A DNA stretch of 6,816 bases, from NCBI GenBank assembly GCA_902468045.1, contig CABQXG010000069.1:1-6816 (forward strand), written 5' to 3'. Positions 1 through 5,493 of the stretch are shown here, piece by piece (position 1 is the stretch's first letter; each line of letters begins with the position of its first letter). The stretch comes from an uncultured Collinsella sp. Its GTDB lineage: Bacteria > Actinomycetota > Coriobacteriia > Coriobacteriales > Coriobacteriaceae. A program made the position numbers and the translations under genes. The notes below the pieces were generated by a model. The model was not told where the DNA came from and did no database searches. It saw only the letters and a program-made list of their open reading frames with translations.

Positions 1-180
1 CTGTGCGACCTGACCGCCCAGATCTCGGGTGTCACCGTCGTGCGTGGCCCCATCGAGGCCTCGACCTTTGGTTCTCTCCTGGCGCAGCTCGAAACCATCG
101 GTGCTCTCGCCGAGGAAGACCGCGCCTCCGTCATCGCAGCCAGCGCAGCCACCCATGTCCACGTCCCGACCCGCGGCTAA
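1..180 (+). CDS. FGGY-family carbohydrate kinase, C-terminal end (rhamnulokinase/fuculokinase-like), 5' truncated by window
   Basis: Frame 1 is open from the first base to a TAA at 178-180, giving 59 residues. The segment with GPIEASTFGSLLAQLETIGAL resembles the conserved C-terminal stretch of rhamnulokinase-type FGGY kinases, where a G-P-x-E-A-[ST]-x-x-G-x-[LI]-x-x-Q block sits in the second actin-like domain near the nucleotide site. Such cytoplasmic enzymes phosphorylate a ketose (L-rhamnulose, L-fuculose, L-xylulose or similar) with ATP. The N-terminal domain and sugar-binding residues lie outside the window, so the substrate cannot be told. The last 26 bases overlap the start of the LacI gene, which suggests one transcript and coupled translation. 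The mutarotase after LacI supports deoxysugar or pentose catabolism. The family call is good; the exact substrate is inference. Confidence 0.72.
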   Translation: MCDLTAQISGVTVVRGPIEASTFGSLLAQLETIGALAEEDRASVIAASAATHVHVPTRG

Positions 181-1150
181 AAAAGTCTCCCTGGCCGACA
201 TCGCGCGGCGCGCGGGCGTCTCAACGAACACGGTCTCGCGCGTCGTCCGCGGGGATCCCGAGGTCTCAGAAAAGACGCGGGCGAGGATTTCCAAGCTGGT
301 CGACGAGCTGGGCTACGTGCCCAACTACGCGGCGCGCGCGCTCGCGGCCAAGCGCACGAACGTCCTGCAGGTCGTGCTGGCCGCCCCCATGTTCCACGGA
401 CACGGGCGCGTGCTGCTGTCAATCCTCAACGCCTCGTCGCAGGCCGGGTACCACGTGTCCCTGTCCTACGCGTACGGGCCGGATGGGCAGCTGCGTAACG
501 ACTTCGCTCCCTTCGACGTCGATGGTGTCATCATCCTGGGGGGCCAGGATCCGACGATCGACGTCGCGATCGAGGCGGGCAAGCGATTCCCGACCGTCCT
601 CGTTCTGACGAGCGAAAAGGGACTCGACGGCATCTCGACGGTCGCCGTCGACAACGTGCGTGGGGCGCGCCTGGCCACGGAGCATTTGCTCGCCCAGGGG
701 CTCACCGACGTCGTTCACATCTGTGGTCCCACCGGCTGGTCGGACGCGCAGATGCGCCGACTGGGCTACGAGCAGGCGTGCGAGGGGTACGGTATTGAAC
801 CCGTGGTGCTTCAGCCCGACTCGTGGGACTCGCGCGACGGTTACGACGTGATGCGTGCGGCTGGGCGACTGCCCGAGGGCGTGCAGACAGCGAACGATCA
901 GCTGGCCCTGGGCGCAATGCGCTACATCTACGAGCGCGGGGGAGTGGTCCCACGCGACGTGCGCGTGGTCGGCTTCGACGACATCGACGGTGCGGACTCC
1001 TACGCGCCCCCGCTCACGACGATCCACCAGCCCTTCGACCGCCTCGGGCGCACCGCGGTGCGCCTCGTGCGTTCGCTCATGGGCGGGGGACCCTCTCAAG
1101 ACATTGTTCTCGACCCCGAGCTGGTCATCCGGGCCAGTTCACACCTGTAA
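155..1150 (+). CDS. LacI-family transcriptional regulator
   Basis: This 331-residue protein has the usual LacI length. Residues 11-32 (VSLADIARRAGVSTNTVSRVV) are the helix-turn-helix, followed by the hinge region GYVPNYAARALA. A periplasmic-binding-protein-like sensor domain fills the rest, with family landmarks VDNVRGARLATEHLL, TANDQLALGAMRYIYERGG and VVGFDDID. It should bind an operator as a dimer and release it (or bind it) on sensing a sugar or sugar phosphate. I chose ATG 155 because the protein then begins just ahead of the helix-turn-helix. The upstream in-frame GTG at 29 would add 42 low-complexity residues inside the kinase gene. There is no clear Shine-Dalgarno before 155, so translation is probably coupled to the kinase, whose stop lies 26 bases inside this gene. 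Its operators are presumably upstream of the window. Effector unknown; a kinase-mutarotase context points to a deoxysugar or pentose. Confidence 0.93.
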   Translation: MSTSRPAAKKVSLADIARRAGVSTNTVSRVVRGDPEVSEKTRARISKLVDELGYVPNYAARALAAKRTNVLQVVLAAPMFHGHGRVLLSILNASSQAGYHVSLSYAYGPDGQLRNDFAPFDVDGVIILGGQDPTIDVAIEAGKRFPTVLVLTSEKGLDGISTVAVDNVRGARLATEHLLAQGLTDVVHICGPTGWSDAQMRRLGYEQACEGYGIEPVVLQPDSWDSRDGYDVMRAAGRLPEGVQTANDQLALGAMRYIYERGGVVPRDVRVVGFDDIDGADSYAPPLTTIHQPFDRLGRTAVRLVRSLMGGGPSQDIVLDPELVIRASSHL

Positions 1151-1163
1151 GAAAGGCACGTTC

Positions 1164-1595
1164 ATGCTCTATGGTCCGATGACTCACCCGCAGTTCCTGC
1201 GCGCGCTGGCGGCCGCCGGCCACGGCTCGAAGATCCTGCTGGCTGACGCGAACTACCCGCACACGACGGGTGTGAACCCGCGCTGCGAACTCATTTCCCT
1301 CAACCTGGCTCCGGGTCTGCTGGATGTCAGCCAGGTCCTCGACGTTCTCAAGCGCACGATTCCGATCGAGCGCGCCGAGATCATGACCCCCGCGCCCGAC
1401 GCTGAGCCGGTGGAGATCCCGATCCACGACGAGTTCCGTGCGGCTCTGCCCGGTGTCGAGTTCGGTGAAATTTCCCGCTGGGACTTCTACGATGCCGCGC
1501 GTGACGAGAACGTGGGCATCATTGTCGCGACGGGCGAGCAGCGCCTGTACGGCAACCTGCTCCTCACGGTGGGCGTTCGTCAGCCCGGGGAGTAA
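1164..1595 (+). CDS. RbsD/FucU-family sugar mutarotase
   Basis: This 143-residue protein matches the family's usual length. RbsD/FucU enzymes interconvert the anomers of D-ribose or L-fucose (and related sugars) in the cytoplasm so the next enzyme receives the correct form. Visible signatures are GHG with His20, ADANYP with Asp28, then ISRWDFYDAA and TGEQRLYGNLLL with Tyr129 and Asn131. His20 and Asp28 fall where the catalytic His and Asp of E. coli RbsD lie. The SRWDFYDAA and LYGN blocks look more like FucU (NRFAFYERA, KYGN) than RbsD, so an L-fucose-like substrate is favoured but unproven. ATG 1164 has a good GAAAGG ribosome site at 1151-1156, starting directly after the LacI stop. It is probably cotranscribed with the kinase and regulator, and transcription may end at the hairpin at 1704-1737. 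Confidence 0.88.
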   Translation: MLYGPMTHPQFLRALAAAGHGSKILLADANYPHTTGVNPRCELISLNLAPGLLDVSQVLDVLKRTIPIERAEIMTPAPDAEPVEIPIHDEFRAALPGVEFGEISRWDFYDAARDENVGIIVATGEQRLYGNLLLTVGVRQPGE

Positions 1596-1643
1596 AGCCC
1601 GTTTGCCGCGCCAGTGATGGGCTTGTGCCGCGAGTGACGAGCG

Positions 1644-1665
1644 CTTTCGTTTCGTTTTCGTTTCG
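1644..1665. promoter_or_regulatory. TTTCG direct-repeat cluster, candidate DeoR-family operator
   Basis: Four TTTCG units stand at 1645-1649, 1650-1654, 1656-1660 and 1661-1665, with one extra T between the second and third. The first eight bases, CTTTCGTT (1644-1651), recur as an inverted pair upstream of the DeoR gene. From memory, T-rich direct repeats of this TTTC[AG]TTT kind are what E. coli AgaR, a DeoR-family protein, binds. That makes a site for the regulator encoded at 1926 likely, though not shown. It lies 49 bases after the mutarotase stop and before the hairpin, so its target promoter is unclear. Confidence 0.5.
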
Positions 1666-1703
1666 AGCGGATGATAGCCCTGGCGTGGGGTGAGAGTTTC
1701 ATA

Positions 1704-1737
1704 GCTGGTGGGTGGCCCGGCCGGGCCGCCCACCAGC
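1704..1737 (+). terminator. Strong GC-rich hairpin, probable transcription terminator after the mutarotase gene
   Basis: A 17-base-pair inverted repeat has arms 1704-1720 and 1721-1737, paired throughout except for one T-G wobble (1713 with 1728). The palindromic centre CCCGGCCGGG means a real loop would open only a few base pairs. The tail from 1738 is GCATTTAT, with only a weak T-run. GC-rich stems with poor U-tracts are common terminators in high-GC actinobacteria. Its place 108 bases after the mutarotase stop and about 190 bases before the DeoR gene fits the boundary between two transcription units. Confidence 0.65.
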
Positions 1738-1839
1738 GCATTTATCCCAGCAATATTCGTCAAATAGAGTGACTGAACGATGGCGTTCTGAACGTTTGTG
1801 CGCCCGGGCTGGACGGGTGTATCAATGAGTTGCGTGATG

Positions 1840-1868
1840 TTGCATACTTTCGTTTTAGTGACTATTCT
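1840..1868 (+). promoter_or_regulatory. Possible promoter of the DeoR / lipoyl-protein pair
   Basis: A TTGCAT at 1840-1845 and a TATTCT at 1863-1868 are 17 bases apart and could serve as -35 and -10 boxes, placing a start near 1875 and leaving a leader of about 50 bases. Both boxes match the consensus only partly. An alternative -35, TTGACG at 1868-1873, lacks a convincing -10 box. The position between the arms of the CTTTCGTT inverted repeat favours a regulated promoter here. Confidence 0.35.
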
Positions 1869-1882
1869 TGACGTAACGAAAG
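1847..1882. promoter_or_regulatory. CTTTCGTT inverted repeat, candidate autoregulatory operator of the DeoR gene
   Basis: CTTTCGTT at 1847-1854 is exactly matched by its reverse complement AACGAAAG at 1875-1882, with a 20-base spacer. The pair lies 44 bases before the DeoR start codon and surrounds the suggested -10 box. The same octamer begins the TTTCG cluster at 1644. Centre-to-centre distance is 28 bases, so the arms sit on nearly the same DNA face or suit two dimers. DeoR-family proteins often control their own transcription units, so self-repression is a reasonable inference. Confidence 0.5.
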
Positions 1883-1925
1883 ATAAAGCGACAAGGATTG
1901 TTGCTGATTCACGAAGAGGTGTCCC

Positions 1926-2675
1926 ATGGGACGTGCAGAAGAACGCACGAACTACATCCTGGATCGCCTCGCCCGGGAGGGTGAGGTGAGCGTCGCGCAG
2001 CTTGCCTCCGATCTGGGTGTGTCGCCCGTGACCGTGCGCGCCTCGCTGAAGACCCTCGACGAGCAGGGATACCTCGTGCGCACCCACGGCGGCGCGCGCC
2101 CCACCACCTTCCGCAATATTCACCTGCGCCAAAACGATCGCGTCGAGGTCAAGGAACGCATTGCTCGCGCCGCCGCCGACATGATCCACGACGATGATCG
2201 CGTCATGATCGAGGCCGGCACCACCTGCGCCCTCATCGTCAAGTACCTGACCGGCAAGCGCGGAGTGCAGGTCCTGACCAACTCCGTGCTTGTCTTCGCT
2301 AACGCCCGCTCCAACCCGAGCCTCAATATCACGCTGACGGGTGGGCACTTCCGCGCCGAGTCCGAGTCCCTCGTGGGACCGGTCGCAGAGCGCGCTATCA
2401 ATGACTTCAACGCACGCGTCGCGTTCCTTGGGACCGACGGGTTCAGCGTTGATCGCGGCCTGACCACCCAACTCGTGGAGGGTGGACAGGTCGGTTCCAT
2501 TATGCGCACCCGCGCACAAGAGACGTGGCTGCTCGCCGACTCCTCCAAGTATGGGGAAGCCGGCTTCGTCAGCTTCATGGGGATCGACGAGGTCACCGGA
2601 ATCATCACCGACGATGAGATCCCCGAAGAATCCATCAAGGAATTGGCCGAGCGCACGAAGCTGCGCATCGTCTAG
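1926..2675 (+). CDS. DeoR/GlpR-family transcriptional regulator
   Basis: This 249-residue protein has the normal DeoR-family length. The N-terminal winged helix spans roughly residues 6-58, including EVSVAQLASDLGVSPVTVRASLKTLDEQGYLVRTHGGA, the family signature. The C-terminal DeoRC domain binds a phosphorylated sugar. Its landmarks are EAGTTCALIVKYL, LTNSVLVFANA, FLGTDGFSVDRGLTT, LLADSSKYG (the lysine usually contacts phosphate) and ITDDEI. The start at 1926 has a GAAGAGG site at 1913-1919. It is the first gene after a 330-base gap, with operator-like CTTTCGTT repeats upstream, and is followed 10 bases later by the lipoyl-domain gene, so the two probably form an operon. The protein should repress until a sugar phosphate is present. 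Ligand and wider regulon are not visible; the GLTT region resembles the AgaR/GlpR branch, but that assignment is weak. Confidence 0.93.
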   Translation: MGRAEERTNYILDRLAREGEVSVAQLASDLGVSPVTVRASLKTLDEQGYLVRTHGGARPTTFRNIHLRQNDRVEVKERIARAAADMIHDDDRVMIEAGTTCALIVKYLTGKRGVQVLTNSVLVFANARSNPSLNITLTGGHFRAESESLVGPVAERAINDFNARVAFLGTDGFSVDRGLTTQLVEGGQVGSIMRTRAQETWLLADSSKYGEAGFVSFMGIDEVTGIITDDEIPEESIKELAERTKLRIV

Positions 2676-2685
2676 GAGGAATTAC

Positions 2686-3207
2686 ATGGCCACCATCGTG
2701 GTGATGCCCCAGCTGGGCAACTCTGTTGAGTCATGCATCATCGTCGAGTGGATGATCGCGGAAGGCGACACCGTCGCCGTCGACCAGACGCTCGCGTCCA
2801 TCGAGACCGACAAGTCGACCATGGAGGTGCCCTCGACCGCTGAGGGTACCGTCCTGAAGCTCCTGTGGGAGGAAGGCGACGAGGTCCCCGTCAAGGATCC
2901 GCTCATCATCGTCGGTGAGCCCGGGGAGGACATCTCCGGCCTCGTTCCCGGTGGCGACGCTGCCCCCGCCGAAGCCGACGCTCCCGCCGAGCAGGCTGCC
3001 GCCCCTGAGCAGGCCGCCGCCCCCGCGTTCGCGACCGAGCGCGCTACCGGCGCCGTCTCTCCGCGTGCCCGCGCCCTCGCCGCTTCGAACGGCGTCGACG
3101 CCTCGTCCATCTCCGAGGGCTCCGGCCCCCACGGCCGCGTCATCGAGCGTGATGTTGCCGCCGCCATCGCCGCCGGCATTCCGCTGCCCAAGCCGCTGCG
3201 CAAGTAG
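2686..3207 (+). CDS. Lipoyl-domain plus peripheral-subunit-binding-domain protein (E2-like, no acyltransferase domain)
   Basis: This 173-residue protein has three visible parts. Residues 2-77 are a lipoyl domain with IETDKSTMEVPS, Lys43 being the lipoylation site. Residues 88-122 are a flexible Ala/Pro/Glu linker. Residues 124-161 (VSPRARALAASNGVD to RDVAAAI) are a peripheral subunit-binding domain, which docks E1 or E3. It then stops after GIPLPKPLRK. A normal E2 of pyruvate or branched-chain oxoacid dehydrogenase is roughly 400-600 residues and continues into a catalytic domain with an HHxxxDG motif, absent here. The start has a strong AGGAGGA site at 2674-2680, overlapping the DeoR stop. 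It could be a free-standing lipoyl carrier/E3-binding protein, as in protein-X-like subunits, or an E2 cut by the join just downstream. No frame after 3207 restores E2-like sequence within 90 bases. Domain calls are firm; the role is open. Confidence 0.88.
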   Translation: MATIVVMPQLGNSVESCIIVEWMIAEGDTVAVDQTLASIETDKSTMEVPSTAEGTVLKLLWEEGDEVPVKDPLIIVGEPGEDISGLVPGGDAAPAEADAPAEQAAAPEQAAAPAFATERATGAVSPRARALAASNGVDASSISEGSGPHGRVIERDVAAAIAAGIPLPKPLRK

Positions 3208-3297
3208 TACGGTGGCTCACGCTGGGGATATGCCATTTGTCACGGATTTACGGGGAGGGGCGGCGATCGCGTCCTTCGTGGATTGAGACACGCGTGG
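3208..3297. other. Short convergent gap where the two sequence styles meet; likely contig join or transfer boundary
   Basis: These 90 bases separate the ends of two convergent genes. I see no gene, no hairpin followed by a T-run for either direction, and no insertion-sequence ends or target-site duplication. GC-rich Actinomycetales-like genes lie to the left and less GC-rich Coriobacteriia-like genes to the right. The lack of a terminator for either operon fits a join that removed the natural downstream sequence of one or both. The exact breakpoint cannot be placed by eye and may even fall inside the end of the lipoyl gene. Confidence 0.45.
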
Positions 3298-3996
3298 CTA
3301 CAGATCGCGTACTCGATAAACCTTGGTGCTGACGGTGCAGCTGATTGCACATAGCGCGAGGGCAAGTACGGCGATGCCTGCACACAGACAGCTAAGAACG
3401 GCAGGATCGGGATTCGCCCCGGCAATCGACATGAGCCAGTTGCTGATGGGGTTGGAGGAACTCAGCATTGCCATGGTGCCGCAGCCAAACAGGGCAAACA
3501 GGCCAAGGGATAGGCGCAGCGCCTCCATGTGTCCAAATCGGAAGAACAGCGGCTGTGTCAAGAATACCATCATGAGGGAGATGAGCATCGATGCTGCCGA
3601 GGCTACTGTGATCTCAAAGACGGTCTGTCCTGTCGAGGTCACGCCCGCACTGCTGAAGAGCGGAAGGACGATGATGCTCAAAAGCGCTGCGGCGCACGCC
3701 ATGGCAGCCGAGAAGGCAACGATGCACAGGTAACGTGCGCAGATGATATCTTTGCGCGAGAAGGGCAGCGTTGCCCGATAACGCTCCCAACCGTTTTGAT
3801 TGTCGAAACCGGCCAGTGAGTTCATGACCATGATGGGCGACATGGCACTAACGGCGCAGGCGCCGGCGCTCATACCGGAATCGCCATCCGACGCGTTGGC
3901 GAGCGTCAGCACAACGAAGATGAACAAGCCGATGCCCGCAATACTCGGGATAAGCGAGCGAGCGACGGCGAGCTCGGACATAAAGGCGCGTTTCAT
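3298..3996 (-). CDS. ABC-2 type transporter permease
   Basis: This 232-residue integral membrane protein has about six hydrophobic segments. They lie near residues 14-34, 44-62, 90-115, 128-152, 160-180 and 200-224, estimated from the sequence. The cytoplasmic block FDNQNGWERYRATLPFSRKDIICARYL between the second and third segments is characteristic of ABC-2 permeases paired with YtrB/EcsA-like ATPases, where an N-G-W-x-x-Y-x-x-x-x-P-x-[ST]-R pattern recurs. The ATG (3994-3996) overlaps the ATPase stop as ATGA, so the two are translationally coupled and should form one exporter. Two copies of each subunit would be expected. The substrate is unknown; relatives are linked to envelope stress or antimicrobial resistance. 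It is the last gene of the operon and no terminator is seen downstream. Confidence 0.85.
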   Translation of the reverse strand: MKRAFMSELAVARSLIPSIAGIGLFIFVVLTLANASDGDSGMSAGACAVSAMSPIMVMNSLAGFDNQNGWERYRATLPFSRKDIICARYLCIVAFSAAMACAAALLSIIVLPLFSSAGVTSTGQTVFEITVASAASMLISLMMVFLTQPLFFRFGHMEALRLSLGLFALFGCGTMAMLSSSNPISNWLMSIAGANPDPAVLSCLCAGIAVLALALCAISCTVSTKVYRVRDL

Positions 3997-4874
3997 TTCG
4001 AAGCCCCTTTCAGCGTGAAGCGAAGATAGTCATCAATGGTTGCCCGATCGCAGGGAATCTCGGGGAAGGCCTCGAGCGTTTCGCAACGGTTGGGCACGAG
4101 CACGTCCACGCTATAGGCGTGGTGGACGGCACGGGCGCCTTCGACGCAAGCCATAAGCTCGGCGGTCTGTGCTTGGGTGCAGTGGGCGATGCCGGCGCGG
4201 TCGGTAATGTCCTCGCGCGGCAGGTCAAAAATAATCGAGCCATTATCGATGCAGATGACGCGATCAGCGGTGCGATCGAGGTCGGACGTAATGTGGCTCG
4301 AGAGTAACACGCTGTGCTGGCCGTCGGCGACAAAGGCAAGCAGCTCATCAAGCAGTTCCTCGCGTGCCATGGGATCGAGGCCCGCGGTGGCTTCGTCCAA
4401 AACGAGCAGCTTGGCATTGTGGCTGAGTGCACAGGCAAGCTGCAGTTTCATGCCCATGCCGCGGGAGAGGTCCTTGGCCTTTGTCTTGGGATCGAGGCCA
4501 AATTGGCTGATGAGGTCGGCGAAGGTGCCATGGCTCCAGGCGGGGTACGCCAGTCTTACGAGTGCCTCAACTTCGGTCACCTTGAGTGTGGAAGGGAAAG
4601 GACACGTGTCCAGCACGAGACCGACACAGGTGCGCAAGCAGCGCTGCGCTTCACCGGGTGCGTCGGCGCCACAGCGCTGCCCAAACAGGTGCACCTCGCC
4701 GGCATCGAGTTTGATAAGCCCAAGCGCGGCTCGAATCGTCGTTGTTTTGCCGGCACCGTTGGCACCCACAAAGCCGACAATCTGGCCGGGCTCCACAGCG
4801 AGCGTGACATCACGCAGCGAAAAACGGTCGCTCACACGGCGTGAGATGCCTTTGAGTTCTAGCAAGTTTTGCAT
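3993..4874 (-). CDS. ABC transporter ATP-binding protein (YtrB/EcsA-like exporter ATPase)
   Basis: This 293-residue cytoplasmic ATPase shows all core motifs: Walker A GANGAGKTT at 37-45, signature LSRGMGMKLQLA at 136-147 (the SRGM-K form is common in this exporter subfamily), Walker B LLVLDEATAGLD at 156-167 with Glu161, and switch His194 in SSHI. At the usual Q-loop position the sequence reads GLVLDTCPF, with Asp rather than Gln. The last 90 or so residues form a C-terminal extension beyond the nucleotide-binding fold. ATG 4874 (minus strand) has a GAAAGG site about 8 bases upstream. It lies 23 bases after the GntR stop and overlaps the permease start by 4 bases, which makes it the energy subunit of the exporter. 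Substrate not determinable. Confidence 0.93.
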   Translation of the reverse strand: MQNLLELKGISRRVSDRFSLRDVTLAVEPGQIVGFVGANGAGKTTTIRAALGLIKLDAGEVHLFGQRCGADAPGEAQRCLRTCVGLVLDTCPFPSTLKVTEVEALVRLAYPAWSHGTFADLISQFGLDPKTKAKDLSRGMGMKLQLACALSHNAKLLVLDEATAGLDPMAREELLDELLAFVADGQHSVLLSSHITSDLDRTADRVICIDNGSIIFDLPREDITDRAGIAHCTQAQTAELMACVEGARAVHHAYSVDVLVPNRCETLEAFPEIPCDRATIDDYLRFTLKGASK

Positions 4875-4897
4875 GGTATAGCCTTTCTTGCAGATGG

Positions 4898-5278
4898 CTA
4901 CTGCATGGTTTCGGGGGCTACCAGGTCGAGCATCTCGTGCAGTTTGTCGCGCGTGACACCCAGGGTTTCGGCTTGGCTTGCCGCTTTCGCAAGCAGATCT
5001 TCGATATGGCAGAGCTGGTTTTCGCGCAAGAGCTCTTGGTTGCCCTCGGCGACAAAACAGCCCTTGCCCTGCACGGTGCAGATAAACCCGAGCTGCTCCA
5101 GGTCGGCGTAGGCGCGCTTGGTGGTGATGACGCTCACGCCAAGGTCGCTCGCGAGTGCACGGATGCTGGGGAGTTTGGCTCCCGCAGTGAGCGTGCCCGA
5201 AAGGATCTGAGCTTTGACCTGCGAGGATATTTGCTCGTAGATGGGCTTATCGCTCGAATTGGATAGGATGATGTCCAC
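4898..5278 (-). CDS. GntR-family regulator, YtrA subfamily
   Basis: This 126-residue protein has the short length typical of YtrA-type GntR proteins. Residues 11-78 are the winged helix: PIYEQISSQVKAQILSGTL, then AGAKLPSIRALASDLGVSV, then TTKRAYADLEQLGFI with the wing VQGKGCFVA. The rest is a short helical dimerisation tail (about 80-126) rather than a full effector domain. The start is GTG (5276-5278 on the minus strand), supported by TAAGGAG 5 bases before it. It is the first gene of the operon with the ABC ATPase and permease, the classic arrangement in which this repressor controls its own transporter. An inverted-repeat operator sits across its promoter. The inducing signal is unknown; in Bacillus the related system responds to some cell-wall antibiotics. 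Confidence 0.93.
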   Translation of the reverse strand: MDIILSNSSDKPIYEQISSQVKAQILSGTLTAGAKLPSIRALASDLGVSVITTKRAYADLEQLGFICTVQGKGCFVAEGNQELLRENQLCHIEDLLAKAASQAETLGVTRDKLHEMLDLVAPETMQ

Positions 5279-5305
5279 AGCGGCTCCTTAGCTGTTGGGC
5301 TACAC

Positions 5306-5339
5306 GTGTATATAACCGGTAAGCACAGTATATATACAC
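5306..5339. promoter_or_regulatory. GTGTATATA / TATATACAC inverted repeat, probable operator of the YtrA-like repressor
   Basis: GTGTATATA at 5306-5314 is perfectly inverted as TATATACAC at 5331-5339, with a 16-base spacer. The left arm is also half of a perfect palindrome, TACACGTGTA at 5301-5310. The site covers the start point and part of the -10 box of the minus-strand promoter, where bound repressor would block transcription. As I recall, YtrA in Bacillus recognises an AGTGTA/TACACT inverted repeat. TACACT occurs here at 5335-5340, opposite CGTGTA at 5305-5310, though with wider spacing. Confidence 0.65.
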
Positions 5340-5356
5340 TATGCACAGTTGCGCAA
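5327..5356 (-). promoter_or_regulatory. Promoter of the gntR-ABC operon
   Basis: On the minus strand, TATACT (5327-5332) matches the -10 consensus at five of six bases. TTGCGC (5351-5356) gives a weak -35 at 18 bases. Transcription would start near 5320, leaving a leader of about 40 bases before the GTG start at 5278. The overlap with the inverted repeat at 5306-5339 supports this being the regulated promoter. Confidence 0.55.
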
Positions 5357-5358
5357 GA

Positions 5359-5408
5359 GACAAATTCAGATTGGGCCGGCTATCCAGGCCCTAACTGATG
5401 AATTTGTC
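5359..5408. repeat. Nested inverted repeat between the divergent promoters
   Basis: GACAAATTCA at 5359-5368 is perfectly inverted as TGAATTTGTC at 5399-5408. Inside it, GGGCC at 5373-5377 pairs with GGCCC at 5387-5391 around a 9-base loop. The result is a two-tier stem with an internal mismatch loop. It lies upstream of both divergent transcription units, so a terminator role is unlikely unless readthrough from either side matters. It may be an operator for another regulator, a cruciform-forming element, or part of a dispersed repeat. No function can be assigned from the sequence. Confidence 0.6.
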
Positions 5409-5440
5409 CTGATAGGTGCCCTAGAGCGGGATTTCGCGGC

Positions 5441-5446
5441 TACAAT
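5441..5446 (+). promoter_or_regulatory. prfC: -10 element of the prfC promoter
   Basis: TACAAT at 5441-5446 matches the -10 consensus at five of six bases and lies 47 bases before the prfC start codon. No good -35 box is found 16-18 bases upstream (the region reads TGCCCTA), so the promoter may be weak or activator-dependent, or may use the GGC bases just before the -10 box. Start point would be near 5453. Confidence 0.45.
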
Positions 5447-5493
5447 AGGGCGGTTACATCGACGTAATGCACTCAATGCAAGAAAGGATCCGC

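Noticed and set aside
29..154. Upstream in-frame GTG start that would lengthen the LacI protein by 42 residues
   Set aside because: The added residues are Pro/Ser/Arg-rich out-of-frame readings of the kinase gene. The family starts shortly before the helix-turn-helix, as from ATG 155.
1775..1788. Small inverted repeat GAACG / CGTTC with a 4-base loop
   Set aside because: Only five base pairs, no T-run, and expected by chance in a region of this size.
1798..1989. 63-codon plus-strand frame starting before the DeoR gene
   Set aside because: It runs out of frame into the DeoR coding sequence, has no ribosome site, and covers the operator-like region.
1125..2519. Long minus-strand open frame of 464 codons opposite the mutarotase, intergenic region and DeoR gene
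   Set aside because: It is antisense to two clear genes and spans non-coding DNA. High GC removes stops in the shadow frames, and its translation shows no recognisable domain.
3230..3286. Tiny plus-strand frame of 18 codons in the gap after the lipoyl gene
   Set aside because: No proper ribosome site, too short, and no recognisable sequence. It could at most be the cut start of a lost next gene if the join lies near 3285.
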